DNA of 64,000 nucleotides, from NCBI RefSeq assembly GCF_041146395.1, contig NC_090983.1, positions 62,131,501-62,195,500 of the forward strand, read 5' to 3'. This document shows positions 47,663-60,990 of the stretch, one piece after another (positions within the stretch are counted from its first letter, which is position 1; each line of letters begins with the position of its first letter). The notes beneath the pieces are model-generated. The model saw only the letters and a program-made list of their open reading frames with translations, made no database searches and was not told the DNA's origin. The stretch comes from Eulemur rufifrons (lineage: Eukaryota; Chordata; Mammalia; Primates; Lemuridae). The position numbers and the translations under genes were made by a program.

Positions 47663-50295
47663 TTAATAGAATTATATTAAGATTCATAGGAAAAGAGGTA
47701 TTTGAATTTATCTACCTGGCTAAAAGAGTTATTTAGTTTATTTTAATGTACTTTCCTCTTTATGAATTTAATAGTTTGTAAGGAAAAAATGGACAATGCA
47801 AAATTTAAGCTGATAAATTAGATAATTGAATGTATTTGTGAAAAGACTCCCAAAAGATGCCAGAATGATACTTGAAAACATTGCTGCGGGTTCTATTCTA
47901 TTTTTGTGCTGAAAACTCTTTTAAAAAGCATTTATTTTATGCTTATTTATTGACAGGATATTTTTAATACTTGAAATGCTCTCAAACACAACAGTCCATT
48001 TCACATTTCACATTTGTATTGACAACTGGAAACATTCTAAACTGATGCTTTCTCTATTACAATTGTGAATTATTGAAGCTGTTGGACAGTTGCAATCTTC
48101 CTTTTAGTTTGTGGTAAAGTTGATTTTTCTCCCCCCTATCCTTCAGAGTTGCTATGATTCTCTTACTGGGTAATGAGAAACAGGTGTACATGAGTTAAAT
48201 CTCATTAAAATGAAAAACAACCAAGGCTCATATTTCTCCGTGTACCATGTAGCAGATGTAGTGCTTTCACATTCAAATAAGTATCAATGCTTAATTTGTT
48301 GCCTGATGATTGTTAATTAGAAATAAAACCTAATAACAACAAATTATAATACTACTGATTTTTTACTCTATGAACTACACCCTTACAAACACAACTAAAC
48401 TGTATATTCTTCATACTGCATCATTCACACAGTTCCCAAGTTACAATGGTAGCAATGCAGGTGCCTATAAATCACTTTTCATAGTACTCGTTGAGTATTC
48501 TTTTTTACTATTTTTAACATTCTAGGATTTCATGCAAAATTCTGTTTCATATTCAATTATTCAAAACATCTGGATAAAACTGATAGTAACTTTGAATCTT
48601 GGTTTAAAGTACGAAGGGTTTAGGTAATCCCACCTAGTTTGGAAGGTTTTTATTTGTTGGTTTGCTTACAGTATATTTGTGTGGTTCTTTCGCAAAAAAA
48701 TTTTAAACTATTTCAGAACTTCATAAGTTTTAGGAATTATTTATATAGGTGAAGCCAAAATATTCTTTTTTCTTTAAAAGATTTGTCTTAGGGAAGAAAT
48801 GGAATTTTATTGAACCTGTAGGCTCTTTTGAATTTGGAGAATATAATTACACAGCAAAAGGAAAGGAGAACTATAATATTCTCCTCCAGTTACAGTGCTA
48901 ATATTTTTAATTGCGCTTTTAACTTAGCTTAATACTTTATTCTTCATTGCACCTTGCTTTTCATATGGCAGAATTTTATATAAAATTATAATTGCTACAT
49001 TTATAAATTTTATTGACTCTATCAAATTGTTTTGCAGTTACTAATGACATATGAAAATTAGTTGCATAAATACATACTTCGGTCTCATTGATGTATAATA
49101 TGTGTTGTGATATTGTTAATATTTTGTACTAAATGTAAGTCTCTTAGTCAATATATTTTCCATAAAAAATATTTTCCATATTAAGCAAGTTCTCAAAATC
49201 TTTAATCTTACTCAAGCAATTTTATGTCATTTTTCATAAGTCACAAGACATTTATGCATACAACAAAAATATGTATATTTTTATTTTATAAAAGTATTTA
49301 TGCAATGATTCATCGTTAAATTATTACCTATTATGATGTACTTCGGGTTTGTTTATAGAATTTTTTTTTACTACAAAGATAATATAAAAGAGAATTAAAA
49401 AACTAAAGGTAGTATAGAGAAATACTAGTAGCCAGAAATGAAAATTAGCCAGAAATGAAAGAAATACATAATAGATCCTTATTAATTGACTCCTTATATA
49501 AAAGCATAATGTAAGTTGCTGGAGGAAAAAAAAAAACCTTTTAAAATATTAGGTTCACACAAATTTTATTTAGAAATATGCTTCATTAACTATATTACTT
49601 ACAGTAGTACCTCATTATTTATAAAAGAAAGTACAAGTAAAAACTATTGAAATACAAATAACTGAACTATTATAAGCTGACACTTATATATTTTTTTGGT
49701 CAGCTATTTTTTTGATCATTTGGTTTTCTAGAAGTTGCATATAATTAATGATCCTAATATTCACTTAAAATCTATTTTTAAAAGAAGTAGTGTACAGTTC
49801 TTCACTCAAATGGTAAGAAATTTACCTATGCTCACTATGGACAAAGAGAACCCACAAAGTGTTTAGCATTTCCTTTTCAGAGGGTCTGTAGAGTAAACTA
49901 TTAAATTGTTTCTCTTAAAAATACACTTTTCTTTCTAATCCCCAAATTTAAGTCTGTTAACTTTTACACGTAAAATCTAAGAGGAAAGCACAGCAATATA
50001 TAAATTCTTATCCTGTCTTAAAAACTTAGGCTGTGCAGACACTTATTTCTCTCTGGTAACTCATTATTGCCTATGCCCTTTACAGTCTTTACTTAAAAGA
50101 AGAAAATGCATTTTGTTGAATAAGTCAGATAGTCATACATCTTCCTTGAATTTAATGAAATAATTTGAACCACAGAAATTCACTATTGTGATGTCTTAAA
50201 TTATACTGGTAAAGTTAAATTGATTGTTTATATTTATGTGCTGCAACAAGCTAACTACTTCACACAAATATGTAATCATTATTATTACTACCATC
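47663..50295. other. AT-rich DNA without recognised repeats
   Basis: About 2.6 kb, no exon. 48000-48340 is a candidate conserved block. A 17-bp unit ('agccagaaatgaaaatt') is tandemly doubled at 49430-49463. Confidence 0.5.
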
Positions 50296-50385
50296 ATGAT
50301 TGCTAATAATTATAAAGCATTTTGTATGTTTCAACCATTGTGCCTTACATATATTATCTCATTTAATCCTCAATCACATCATATT
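50296..50385 (-). mobile_element. MIR SINE fragment
   Basis: Antisense MIR 3' end: 'attgctaataattataaag', 'caaccattgtgccttacat', 'attatctcatttaatcctc'. Confidence 0.72.
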
Positions 50386-51317
50386 TCATCAAATTCATGA
50401 TGCCATCAATTGTAAGATGCACCATCACATTTTGTGCCACTAAAAGAAATGTTTCCAATTAAACTTTATTGCAGTGCTGTAATGCCAAAATTTCATAGGC
50501 TATAAAATGCATCTTGATTTTAGTGATACTGAATTGTGAAAAAAATGTGCATTTAACAATCAATCTGATACAACTACTCCACAAAACCAAGGATGCCTTC
50601 ATAATTATTTCATAAGTTTTAATTGACTGATGTGGGAGGATGGAAATCACTAGATGCACACACACACATGCACACACTGAAGGACATTTATGAAATGACT
50701 TGCAGTACTTTGGTCTAGTTACATTTCCAATTAGCTGGTAAATCGATTATTCTGTTTATCATGACAGTATGGGCATCTGTTATTTTACCACTCGTTGTGT
50801 ATTCTTTTTTCTTCTATTAACAGCACCCTTATTTTGCTTTGGAAGATCCAAGCTGCGGTCATTGGATACACTCACCTTGGAATTGAGAGGATGAACAATT
50901 ACAAAAAGACCTTTCATTGCCCCAGAAGAGATTGTCAGTTCCTTCCTCCCAGATCTTGAGAGCTGCCTTGGACCTGGCAGTTCCAAGCTCAATGATTCAG
51001 TGATTTGGTTTCCTCTTAAATTCTGTGAGCTACCTTACTTCCATCCAAACAATTGCCTGCTTCACTTACTTGCAGCTAATGGTCCCTGAATGACACTTAT
51101 CATGACAGCCAAATGACCTTTTATATAACGTGATTCAGTGGTCATTTAGACAGTACAGCACTAGGGAAAACATTCAGATGAAAATAGCACGTCTAGTTCA
51201 CCTGGATATTTGTAAACATGAATCTATCGGTTTGTTTTAATTTTCAGTTAATTTTGTTAACCAATTAAAATTTCAAATTTTTATATTTTGAGTATTTTGT
51301 TGATAGTTTTAGAAGTC
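50386..51317. other. unassigned DNA
   Basis: Contains a CA run at 50656-50677 and nothing else recognised. A 70-codon minus frame at 50992-50780 has no domain or splice context. Confidence 0.5.
50656..50677. repeat. (CA)n microsatellite, interrupted
   Basis: CA run broken by a single 'tg' step. Confidence 0.9.
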
Positions 51318-51442
51318 TTTAGCAGCAAATAAATCATTTGGGAGCTTGTCAGAAATGAAGGCTTTACCCCAGATCTACTGGATCAGAATTTGCATTTTTA
51401 AAAGGTCCCCATTTTCAAACATTAGAACTTGAGAAGCACTGC
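51318..51442 (+). mobile_element. MER5A-family fragment
   Basis: 'gggagcttgtcagaaatga', 'accccagatctactggatc', 'agaatttgcatttttaaa' and the end 'acttgagaagcactg' match the MER5A layout with the middle shortened. It lacks the first terminus. Confidence 0.75.
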
Positions 51443-52784
51443 TTTAAGTCTCATTCTGAATTGAATACATAAAACAGAACTCTGATAACACAAATAGAGA
51501 TCTTTCTCAAGGCTATTATAACCATTACAGTGAGAGATAGCCATGATTATTGTAAAGTGTACTTGGAAAACCTACAACTTTTGAAAGTGGCTAATAAATA
51601 TTCAATTAAAAATGTCTTATCTGAACACTATTCTTTAATCATAAAATCCACTTACTCTTAAACTCATGAATAATGTATACTATATAACTATAAATTTGAA
51701 AATTTGACTATTTTTAATTAGTTTCTTTTAAAATTCAGACATGAATATTTATTCTCATTGTAAAATCCTCCAATGATAAAAATAAATGTAGTAAAAAGCT
51801 GTAGGCCCTCTACACACTGCCTACCCTAGTGATTCCTTTTCCCTCCTTAGAGTTAATTTGTCATATGCCCTTGCAGATATTTTTCTGTGTGTGTGTGTTT
51901 GTATGTAGTTATAGATATGGATAGATTAATGTCCTAAATATAAATTCAGATATAGAGATAGGAACAAATATAAACAATATATATTAATCTTTGAAATGGG
52001 TCACCTACTGTGTTGTGGAGACAAAAATGTCTTCTCTACTTTTTTATTCCTGAACTTCTCATATATCCTTATTTTTCCCAATAATGGAAAGCTTATTTTC
52101 ACAACTTCAAGGCAAACTCAGTCTATTCAGTCATTTCTCCATTGACTCAGAGATACCTTTAAGTTCCAAGGGCTTTCATAAACATCCTGACATCAGCAGG
52201 AGGACTTTGGTCCTTAGTCATCACCTCTGCATATAAAATCTGCTAAGACAATCCTGGTCCCAGTGAGTATCACGTCATACTCAGGGCTTCTGGTTTTCAT
52301 TGTTATTTGCAATCAATCCACACTCAGCCACATGGGAACATGATTGTTCACTCCTGTTTCTCCATTGGGATTCATGGGAACTCAGTTTGCGACAGGTCCT
52401 TTTGCTTAGGCACCCTCAGGTAGCCGTTTTTACCCTACTTTCCTGTGCCATGGGAATGTGGAGAACTGGGAGGATACTTGCTTCTCATCAGGTCCCTAGG
52501 CATGAAGTGGGACATAGGCCTTCCTGCTGTCATGTCTCTAAATTTATCTAGGAGTTTCTTTGATCACCTCTGCTTCAGCACAAGGGGCAAGCATAAGGTC
52601 CTTTCTTACCAGATCTTACCAGTTTTTAACATTCTTAATACTTTTTTCATTGTGGCAAATCTTATCTTTTTTTTTAGGGTGGAAAAACTACCTATAGTTG
52701 TTTCATCTCAAGCCCAATAATCATCTACCTTTTTTTTCTTATGATAATATAAAGTTTTGCTTCCACTATTTAGTATATGGGCCT
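51443..52784. other. unassigned DNA
   Basis: A short TG run at 51886-51898. 52160-52560 is GC-richer with overlapping open frames of 83 and 91 codons that carry no domain. No repeat was named. Confidence 0.45.
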
Positions 52785-53110
52785 CTCTAGTTTTCTGTAA
52801 GATAGCACTTTATCAATTTAAGAAAGTTTCTTTCTAGTTCTGACTTTCCATCCTTTAAAAACATCTCAAATTCCTTATGCTGATTTTCTCCTTGGAAAAA
52901 TTTAATTATTTACAGTTTCCCTAACATTGTGTTATCTTTGCATTCTTAGGATAAATCTTACTTGGCTATAACACAATCTGTTGGATTAAGTTTATAATAT
53001 TTTATCTAAGATCTTTACATTCATGGTTATAAGTAATTTTCATTGTCTTTTATTATTTACATTTTAATTTTAGCTCAATGTTGTTATCACTATCCTTTAT
53101 ATTAATATAA
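52785..53110 (-). mobile_element. old L1 (L1M or HAL1) ORF2 fragment
   Basis: Antisense L1 wording, heavily decayed: 'atagcactttatcaattta', 'agaaagtttctttctagtt', 'tgcattcttaggataaatc', 'ttacttggctataacac', 'gttggattaagtttataat'. The order matches ORF2 downstream of the catalytic region. Confidence 0.5.
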
Positions 53111-55028
53111 GAATATGTGTCACTACTAAAGGACTAATGAACAGTTGTTTTATGGGGTATTTTAATTAACCAAATAATTTGTCATATAATATAGTGTATT
53201 AATCTTCTTTTTGGGAGCCTTTCAAGCTACCAAATTCTTGTGGTTCTTCTTTGCTTTGCTTTTCACTACAATCAGGTTATCTTAGCATATTTTCACCTTA
53301 TACTTGAACTCTACATTGTTTTACTAATAGGTATCCCACCAATGTCACTAATTTCTAAAACATTTTACGTATGATTATTCAAGTAAGCTTCCCAAATCTC
53401 ATCACTGCCACATTTTCTTTCCTTTTCAAAACTTCCATACCAATACTCATCTGTGAATATTGTGTCTTAATAAGGTAGACATTGAGTAAATTTATTTTCT
53501 GATGTTGATAATTACAATAAAATATTCTAAAACAAAGCATGATTTAGACATACTTTAATCTTTTATTCTGAATATACTTTAGAATATGTTAGAACAATGT
53601 AAGAATCTTTACTAAATAATTCATCTTTATATGGTTACTGTAAAAATGGGGTGGGAGGAATTTTGCAGTTTGAGATTCTAGATAAAATAAAGATTTATCT
53701 CAGAGTTTAAGAAAAAATTGACTATCATATATAAAGCAACAATATGTTTTTCACTCTACATGAACATATGCAGTATTTGCATTAAAGAGTTTTAAAAAGC
53801 AAATATTGTCAGTTGTAATTTATAAAAGAGAATGTGTATGTTTGTCATTCATCAAAAATTTGGAGTGTTTTACTTTACATGTCATCCTGAGAAAAATGAA
53901 TCTTGACTAAATATAGAGCTTAAGTTACTTTGATTCTTCTGAGTCTCTTCTGTCTTTTCAGGATGCACAGCTTTCATTCATCTTGGGAAAAGATACTTGC
54001 GATCACACACACATACACACACAAATGATAATATGTGTAGCCACATAAATTAATATATATACATATAAATTAATATATGTGTACATATGCATTAATATGA
54101 CAAGGAATTAAATGTATTAAGTTAAAGTCAAATAACAGAAACCATGCAAATGCAAAGAGTGATGGAACCACAAGGGCAAGTCAAATTTCCAAAATATATA
54201 TTGGACAATGCAACTTGAAGTATAAAATGGCACTCATTTCCTGTATCAGAAAAATACACATGAAGCTCCATGGTTGGATCTTTTTTGGTTTATAGACTAC
54301 ATTTTTATTTATATACTTAAATTAGCTAAGTTTAGTAATTCTTCTCTGTCACCAGCTGTAAACCAACACTCTTAAAATAAAAATAAGCTTTTCACTGTAA
54401 ACTGTTTAATATTCATTTTTAAGTTTAGTTTTATCATATTATTCATATTCAAGTTGATTTCCTATAGGCCATAACTAAATACCCAATCCCACCCTCTCCC
54501 TTTTGCCCTTGATCCGTGTATTAATTTCAAGAATTGGCATACAATCCCAGGTTATGGATGATCTACTGAAATTAGAATTCTATACAGATTGTTAGAATAG
54601 GTGCTTGAAATAAAAATTAGGTGGTATCATAGAAATAAAATAAAGTCCCTACAGACATGAATCTGTAGAATGAAATTCACACCCTATATAATCATACAAT
54701 TTGTTGCTGTATTGAAAAGGAAAATATAAAAGAAAGAGCATTCCAGGCAAGAAGAGCAGTGTAAGGAAAGGCAAAGAGATTGAATTTATTATGTTCATAT
54801 TTTGCCCAGAGACTGGCATGACCCCTGATATGAAGTAGCTGCAAAATAAATATTTATTACATGTGCCAAATTAGAGCTGACACCCATAGGTGATCTTGCT
54901 TTTCTGTATAACAAGCCTGTATCACCAAGTCCAGTGTATGTAAAAACACTCAGGAGACCCAACTGTTGAATTTCCAAATATTTTTTCATAAATTCCCACT
55001 GGTATTTCCTGCCTCAGACATAAAATAT
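53111..55028. other. AT-rich unassigned DNA
   Basis: A CA run at 54004-54023 followed by an AT-rich patch to about 54095. No exon or named repeat. Confidence 0.5.
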
Positions 55029-55044
55029 AAAAGTTTCAAATGAA
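55029..55044. repeat. L1 target duplication, left copy
   Basis: 'aaaagtttcaaatgaa', repeated without mismatch at 55697-55712. Confidence 0.93.
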
Positions 55045-55696
55045 CTAGTTTGCAGTCCCACCAACATTGTATGCTAGTACAACCTCCATGGAAAGTAATA
55101 TGGAGATACCTCAAACAGATACAAGTAGAACTGCAATTTGATCCAGCAAATTCATTACTGGGTGTCTACCCAAAGCAACAAAAGACATTCTGTAAAAAAG
55201 ACATCTGCACTAGAATGTTTATAGCAGCATAATTCACAATTGCAAAGATGTGGAAACAACCCAAGTGTCCATCAATACATGAATGGATTAAGAAAATGTG
55301 GTATATGTATACCATGGAGTTCTACTCAGTCACAAAAAATAACGGTGATCTAGCACCTCTTATATTATCCTCGATAGAGCTGGAGCCCATTCTACTAAGT
55401 GAAGTATCACAAGAATGGAAAAACAAGCACCACATGGACTCCACCATCAAACTGGTTTTAATCAATCAACACTAAAGTGCACATATAGTAATAACATTCA
55501 TCCGGTGTCAGGCAGATGTGGGGAGAAGAGGGATGGATACAAACACACCTAATGGGTGAGGTGTGCACCATCTGGGGGATGGACACACTTGAAGCCTTGA
55601 CTTGGGTGGGGCAAAGGCAATATATGTAACCCAAACATTTGTACCCCCATAATATGCTGAACTAAAAAATTAATTAAATAATTAATTAAATTTTTA
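55045..55696 (+). mobile_element. strepsirrhine L1, 5'-truncated with a tiny 5' inversion
   Basis: 652-bp insertion with exact 16-bp flanking duplications. It ends with the lemur-type 3' UTR ('cacacctaatgggtgaggt', 'gcaccatctgggggatgga', 'catttgtacccccataata') and an A/T-rich tail. The body begins at about 55073 with 'ctagtacaacctccatgg' in sense, but 55043-55072 is the reverse complement of the L1 sequence that should come just before it. Within the body, 55248-55475 is an open piece of the ORF2 C terminus ('HEWIKKMWYMYTMEFYS'). The exact duplications show a relatively recent event. Confidence 0.93.
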
Positions 55697-55712
55697 AAAA
55701 GTTTCAAATGAA
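55697..55712. repeat. L1 target duplication, right copy
   Basis: Exact partner of 55029-55044. Confidence 0.93.
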
Positions 55713-56105
55713 ATTCTTTTCTTTTACTTAACGTGACCCAAATTAATTGTCATTTCTGACTCTTCCTGTATCCCTTTATTTATAGTATATTATACTTCTA
55801 ACACCTTGATTGAGTTATATCTGAAACCTCTGGATTCTTTTAATCAACTGTGTCTCTATTTCCATAGTCATCTATCAAGAACAGGTCTTTTATTAGCTTG
55901 TGGTCACATAATTTTGGTTCCATTCGGCAGATTTTCTTGTTCTCAAGCTCTTTCCCCTCTGGGACATCTACAGTATTTCTGCTGTACTGTGCACATAGTT
56001 CTCAAGAATGTTGTTAATAACTTAAGTCTATTCAAGATTTAATAGATAAATTTAATATTGTATACTCTCCAATATCTTATACTTTCTATAATATTATTTT
56101 AGTTT
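55713..56105. other. unassigned DNA
   Basis: A 78-codon plus frame at 55806-56042 shows no domain. No repeat recognised. Confidence 0.5.
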
Positions 56106-56117
56106 AAAAAATTTCTA
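56106..56117. repeat. Alu target duplication, left copy
   Basis: 'aaaaaatttcta', repeated at 56448-56459. Confidence 0.88.
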
Positions 56118-56447
56118 GCCCGGGCACGGTGGCTCACGCCTGTAATCCTAGCACTCTGTGAGGCCGAGGCGGGAGGATCCCTCGAGGTCAGGAATTCGAG
56201 ACCAGCCTGAGCAAAAGCGAGACCCTGTCTCTACTAAAAATAGAAAGAAATTATCTGGACAACTAAAAATATAGAGAGAAAAAAAATTAGCCAGGCATGG
56301 TGGCACATGCCTGTAGTCCCAGCTACTTGGGAGGCTGAGGCAGAAGGATTGCTTAAGCCCAGGAGTTTGAGGTTGCTGTGAGCTAGGCTGACACTATGGC
56401 ACTCTAGCCCGGGCAACAGAGCGAGACTTTGTCTCAAAAAAAAAAAA
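56118..56447 (+). mobile_element. strepsirrhine-type Alu, full length
   Basis: Complete dimeric Alu. The promoter arm is 'gcccgggcacggtggctc' with box-B-type 'gaattcgagaccagcc'. The left arm holds the strepsirrhine stretch around 'gaaagaaattatctggac' before 'aaattagccaggcatggtgg'. The right arm ends 'agcgagactttgtctc' plus an A tail. Perfect 12-bp duplications and few changes make it one of the youngest insertions here, and the best indicator that the host is a lemur or loris relative. Confidence 0.95.
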
Positions 56448-56459
56448 AAAAAATTTCTA
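56448..56459. repeat. Alu target duplication, right copy
   Basis: Partner of 56106-56117. Its A bases merge with the Alu tail. Confidence 0.88.
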
Positions 56460-56460
56460 A

Positions 56461-58328
56461 CCCCAAAATATTCAATAGCTATAAATCTAGAAAAAAATAT
56501 GTGAGTAGGATTATTTGAGCAAAACTACAAAACTCTAATAAAAGAAATCAAAGAAGAACTAAATAAATGGAGAAATATTCTCTGATCATGGATAGGAAGA
56601 CAACATTGTCAGTTCTTTCCAATTTGATCTATAGATTCAAAGAAATGCCAAACAAAATCCCAGCAAGTTATTTTGTAGACATAGATAAGCTGATTTTAAA
56701 TTATTTGGAGAGTCAAAAGAGCCAGAATAGCTAACACAATATTAAAGGACAAGAACAAAGTTGGAGGACTAACACTACCTGGCTTTAAGACTTATAAAAC
56801 TACAATATTAAAGTCACTGTAGTATCAGCAAAAGAATAAACTAATAGATTAGTGGAACAAAATAGAGATCCCACAAACAGATCCACATGGAGTTAATTGA
56901 TCTTTTACAAAGAAGCAAATCAAGACAATAGAGAAAAGATACTCTTCAACAAATGGTGCTGGAACTACTGGACATTCATATGCAAAAATGGAACCTAGAC
57001 ATAGAACTAACTTACATCCTTCACAAAAATTTACTCAGAGTGAATTACAGACAAAAATGTAAAACACAAAACTAAAAAACACCTAAAAGGTAGCATAGGA
57101 GAAAATCTAAATAACCTTTTAGATATAACACCAAAAACACGCTCCAGGAAGAAAAAATTGTTAAACTAGACTTTATTAGCATTAAAAATTTCTGCTCTGC
57201 TAAAATCAATGTCAAGAAAATAGAAAGGCAAGCCAGAGATTGAGTGGAATATTTGCAAAAAATGTATTTGACAAAGGACTTTATTCAAAATATTTAAAGA
57301 ACTCATAAAAGTCAATAACAAGAACACAAACAATGCAATTTAAAAATGGGCTGAAGACCTTAACAGGCACTTCACCAAAAAAGATATACAGATGGCAAAT
57401 AAGCATATAAAAAGATGCTCCACATTGTATGTCATCAGGCAATGCAAATTAAAATACAATGAGATACCACTACACATCTGTTAAAATGGCCAAAATTCAG
57501 CACTGACTACTCCAAATGCCTGTGAGGATGTGGAGCAACAGGAGTCTCATTTGTTACTGGTGGGAATCCAAAAGAGGATAGCCACTTTGGAAGACAGTTT
57601 GTCAGTTTCTCATAAAACTAAACATGCTGTTACCATATGATCCAGCAATCATGCTCCTTGTTATCTACCCAGAGGAGCTGAAAACTTATGTTCACATAAA
57701 AAGCTGCACATGAATATTTATAGCAACTTTATCCATAAATGTCAAAACTTGATAATAACCAGGACGTCCTTTAGTAGGTGAATGGATAAAAAACTGGGGT
57801 ATATCTGGACAATGGAATATTATCCAATGCTAAAAAGCAATAAGTTATCGATCCATAAAAATACATGAAGGAATCTTAAACGCATATTACTGAGTGAAAG
57901 AAGCCAATGTGAACAGGCTATATACTCTATGATTCAAACTATGTGACATTATGGAAAAGGCAAAAACTATGGCAACAGTACAAAGAGCAATGTTTGTCAG
58001 ATGAATAGGTGGAGCACAGAAGAATTTTAGGGCAGTGACTCTACTCTGTGATACTATAATTGTGGATATATGTCATTATAAATTTGTTTAAACCCATATA
58101 ACATATATTAAGAGTGGACCCTAAGGTAAACTATGGACTCTGGGTGATAATGATGATAATGTGCCAATGTAGGTTCATCAATTGTAATAAATGTACTACT
58201 CTGGTGGGGGATGTTGATAATGGGGGAGGTTATGCGTACGTAGGAGCATATGGGAAATTTCTTTACCTTTCACTTAATTTTGCTGTGAACCTAAGACTGC
58301 TCTATATAATAAAGTCTACTTAAAAAAA
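56461..58328 (+). mobile_element. L1M (L1MB-like) 3' half
   Basis: Sense L1, about 1.87 kb from within ORF2 to the 3' end. 'atcaaagaagaactaaata', 'agattcaaagaaatgccaa', 'aagttggaggactaacact', 'atggtgctggaactactgg' and 'gaggatgtggagcaacagg' are followed by 'ccatatgatccagcaatca'. The 3' UTR has 'gggggaggttatgcgtac', 'catatgggaaatttcttta' and 'aattttgctgtgaacctaag', ending in 'aataaagtctacttaaaaa'. The terminal type is that of L1MB. Frame-disrupting changes occur throughout. It begins right after the Alu, and its true 5' edge may be hidden by it. Confidence 0.88.
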
Positions 58329-60376
58329 GATAAGAACTAATTACATATTTTCTATTATTATTCAATGAAAATATGAAGTGTCATTGAAAAATATTTCTAG
58401 CTGAAATATATGCTTTTCCCTATTTTTTACACTTAGCACGTATTGAACACTACATCTTTGCCTTTATAAAAATATGTTGGGATTTTCCTTTCTATATTTG
58501 AGCTTCACTCACCTTTTAAAATGCTATTATTAATAGTTTGTATTAGTGACTAAAATCTAGTTAGCTCTATGGCCTCATAATAATCTTGTAAAAGCAAATG
58601 GCCTTTTTCAGCACATGATTATGTGTCCTAATTAATTAACTCAGTGATTATTTTTATGGTAGTCAGGATAACTTTGACCTCTACATTTCACATTTTATTA
58701 CTATGGCTTTCAAAAATATAGTAGATACATTTTTAATTCTTATGACATTATGGTAAGGAAATATAGCAGGAATCACTTCCATCTTAAATGAAGAAAAGCA
58801 AAGTTGGGCAATTTATCAAAAGCCGTTTAATTAATTCCATATTCAAAAAGAATATATAGTTTACTCTGAACATTTGTTGGCCAAACTTCTGTTTCTCAAC
58901 TACAACAATATCACACCACATGAATAGAAAATTAATCATAAATTCAAACTACAGAGGATTTAAATCTTAAAATAACCCAAGTGGAATTCTAAGTAGCATC
59001 TGTTCCCACCCACCTCCTCTTCTGGTTTTCTTTCCCCAAAGTGCATGGAAGTGGTGATTGAGGACATTCAGCAATGTTCTTATGAGCTCTACCTCTAAAC
59101 TCAAGGTTTAAATTGAATTTGTGATCTGAACTACATTGACTATAGGGAATCAACTGTATAATTTACAGTTAAAAATTCCTTAAATAAAAATAGATCTCAT
59201 GCTAAGTTTTAAAATATGGAATATAAAAGGCAGCAATAACTTCTTACGGCAACCTTTGTAATAAGGTTTTACTGAACATGCCTTTGTATATTTTTATTTT
59301 AGTCACAAATATGGTTTGTTTGCCACATTATCTGCTTGCTTTTGTTTTCCATTGCAGGGGCTTTTTAAATTTGCGTATTGAACAGGATAATGATCTGAAC
59401 TCATCCATATTTAGCACCCCATCACCTACAAAACGGTAATTACCAAAGCCTTTAGCTGATAATATAACATACAACTTCCACTTCTTTTTAATATTTATCA
59501 CCATTTTTCACTAGCCATCAAGGTCTATAACTCTCTCATAGATGTTAGAAAGTACCTACAAACGTGGGAACGATAGCCAGTGCTGCAACTGATGAAAACT
59601 GGTCTCCATGCACAGTCCACTGTGCTCATCTCTCCCCAGAATAGCTCCCTGGCAAGCAAGGGAAGCAGGTTTCATGGATGAGTTTATCAGGGTTTAACAG
59701 AAGTAGAAAGTGGAAGGTGATGTTCTTTTTATTTCTTCCTTGGAAAGAAAAAGCTTATAAGGTCTATGCTTCAATACTACAGATAACATTCTTAGTCCGT
59801 GGTAATTCCTCAGGGGTTTACAAATATGTTCATGTAAACTAAAGAGAGGGATGTTGCCTTCCGTGGCCAGCATCGTGTACTGCTAGACAGGAATATAGAC
59901 TGGGGTCCAAATCCATACTGTTGACCATAGATCCATTTCCCTTGCTTATCTTTCTCCCACTTATTCCTTGTTTCCAGCACTATTTCTATTATCATTTTCC
60001 CAGAACTTTTAAAAAGTAACAGGATCCTTCCCAGTAGGAGCCAATATGATGGGCATTTCTCTAATTGGAGCATATTGAAATTAAACTTGGCACGAAGGGT
60101 TTTCATCTTAGACATAGTTTCTGGGTTGCCTCAAGAGCTGAAAGTTTCTAATTCTTTCTGCTCATTTTATCTCTAATTGCAATTGTTTCTACTCTAATCA
60201 ACATCTTTTAACAGATACTTCAGGTCATTTATTTTTTGGCTTACCAGGCAGAAAGCATCCAAGCTTTTCTCCTACTTTATCATATTCTTCTATGAGAAAT
60301 ATAACAGAATCATGAGTCAGTTCTAATAACTACCTTATAGTGCAAGATTCAGATTATTTATTGCACCTCCCCCCTA
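58329..60376. other. unassigned AT-rich DNA
   Basis: No exon or repeat recognised. A 101-codon minus frame at 60115-59810 has no recognisable domain and no splice context that I can support. Confidence 0.5.
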
Positions 60377-60418
60377 AGTGTGTGTAAGCATGTGTGTGTG
60401 TGTGTGTGTGTGTGTGTA
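60377..60418. repeat. (TG)n microsatellite
   Basis: TG run with one 'taagca' interruption, then about 13 pure units at 60391-60417. Confidence 0.95.
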
Positions 60419-60990
60419 TTCCTGTATTCCACACAGGATGTTTTAACCAAAAACTAAAACTTGACATGGTCTGATGGCAAATATCCAGGATGAAGCCATT
60501 AAAAGTGAACATGTACTACTAACATCATGAACATGTAACTACTAGTTCCAGTGTCCCGAGGGAATGTTTTTGTCTTCATGGTTACAAAATAGTAGAAAAA
60601 GAATCAAAATTAATTCACTGGGTTAAGAAATATACCACTAAGAAATTGGAGTAAAAATTATTATAAAAAGACGTCAGATTTAGAAGCATTTTTCACGTTC
60701 ATCTATTGTACTAAATACTTACACTATTCTTTTGTCATGATCCATATTCATAACAGCAGTCCTTGTTTTTTAAAAAAAGCATGAATGCTTCAGGAAAATT
60801 CTCTCAGCTTTAAACTTTAGATTCTAAAAATGGAAAAGTTTCTCAAGATATTTTTGGTGTTATTGACCACAGTCAGATGGAAATGACCTACAAAAATACT
60901 CTTTTTTTTTTTTTGCCATTTCTTCTATTAGCTGTATCTAAAAGAAGAGCTGTGCAAACAAAATAAGTTAGTACAGCTTATGTCCCAACC
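60419..60990. other. unassigned DNA
   Basis: Includes a T run at 60901-60914. Nothing else recognised. Confidence 0.5.

Noticed and set aside
55248..55475. 75-codon frame considered as a host gene
   Set aside because: It is the C-terminal part of L1 ORF2 within the truncated L1 at 55045-55696.
59810..60115. 101-codon minus-strand frame, considered as a small protein
   Set aside because: No domain, signal peptide or promoter context recognised; a length of about 100 codons occurs by chance in a window this size.
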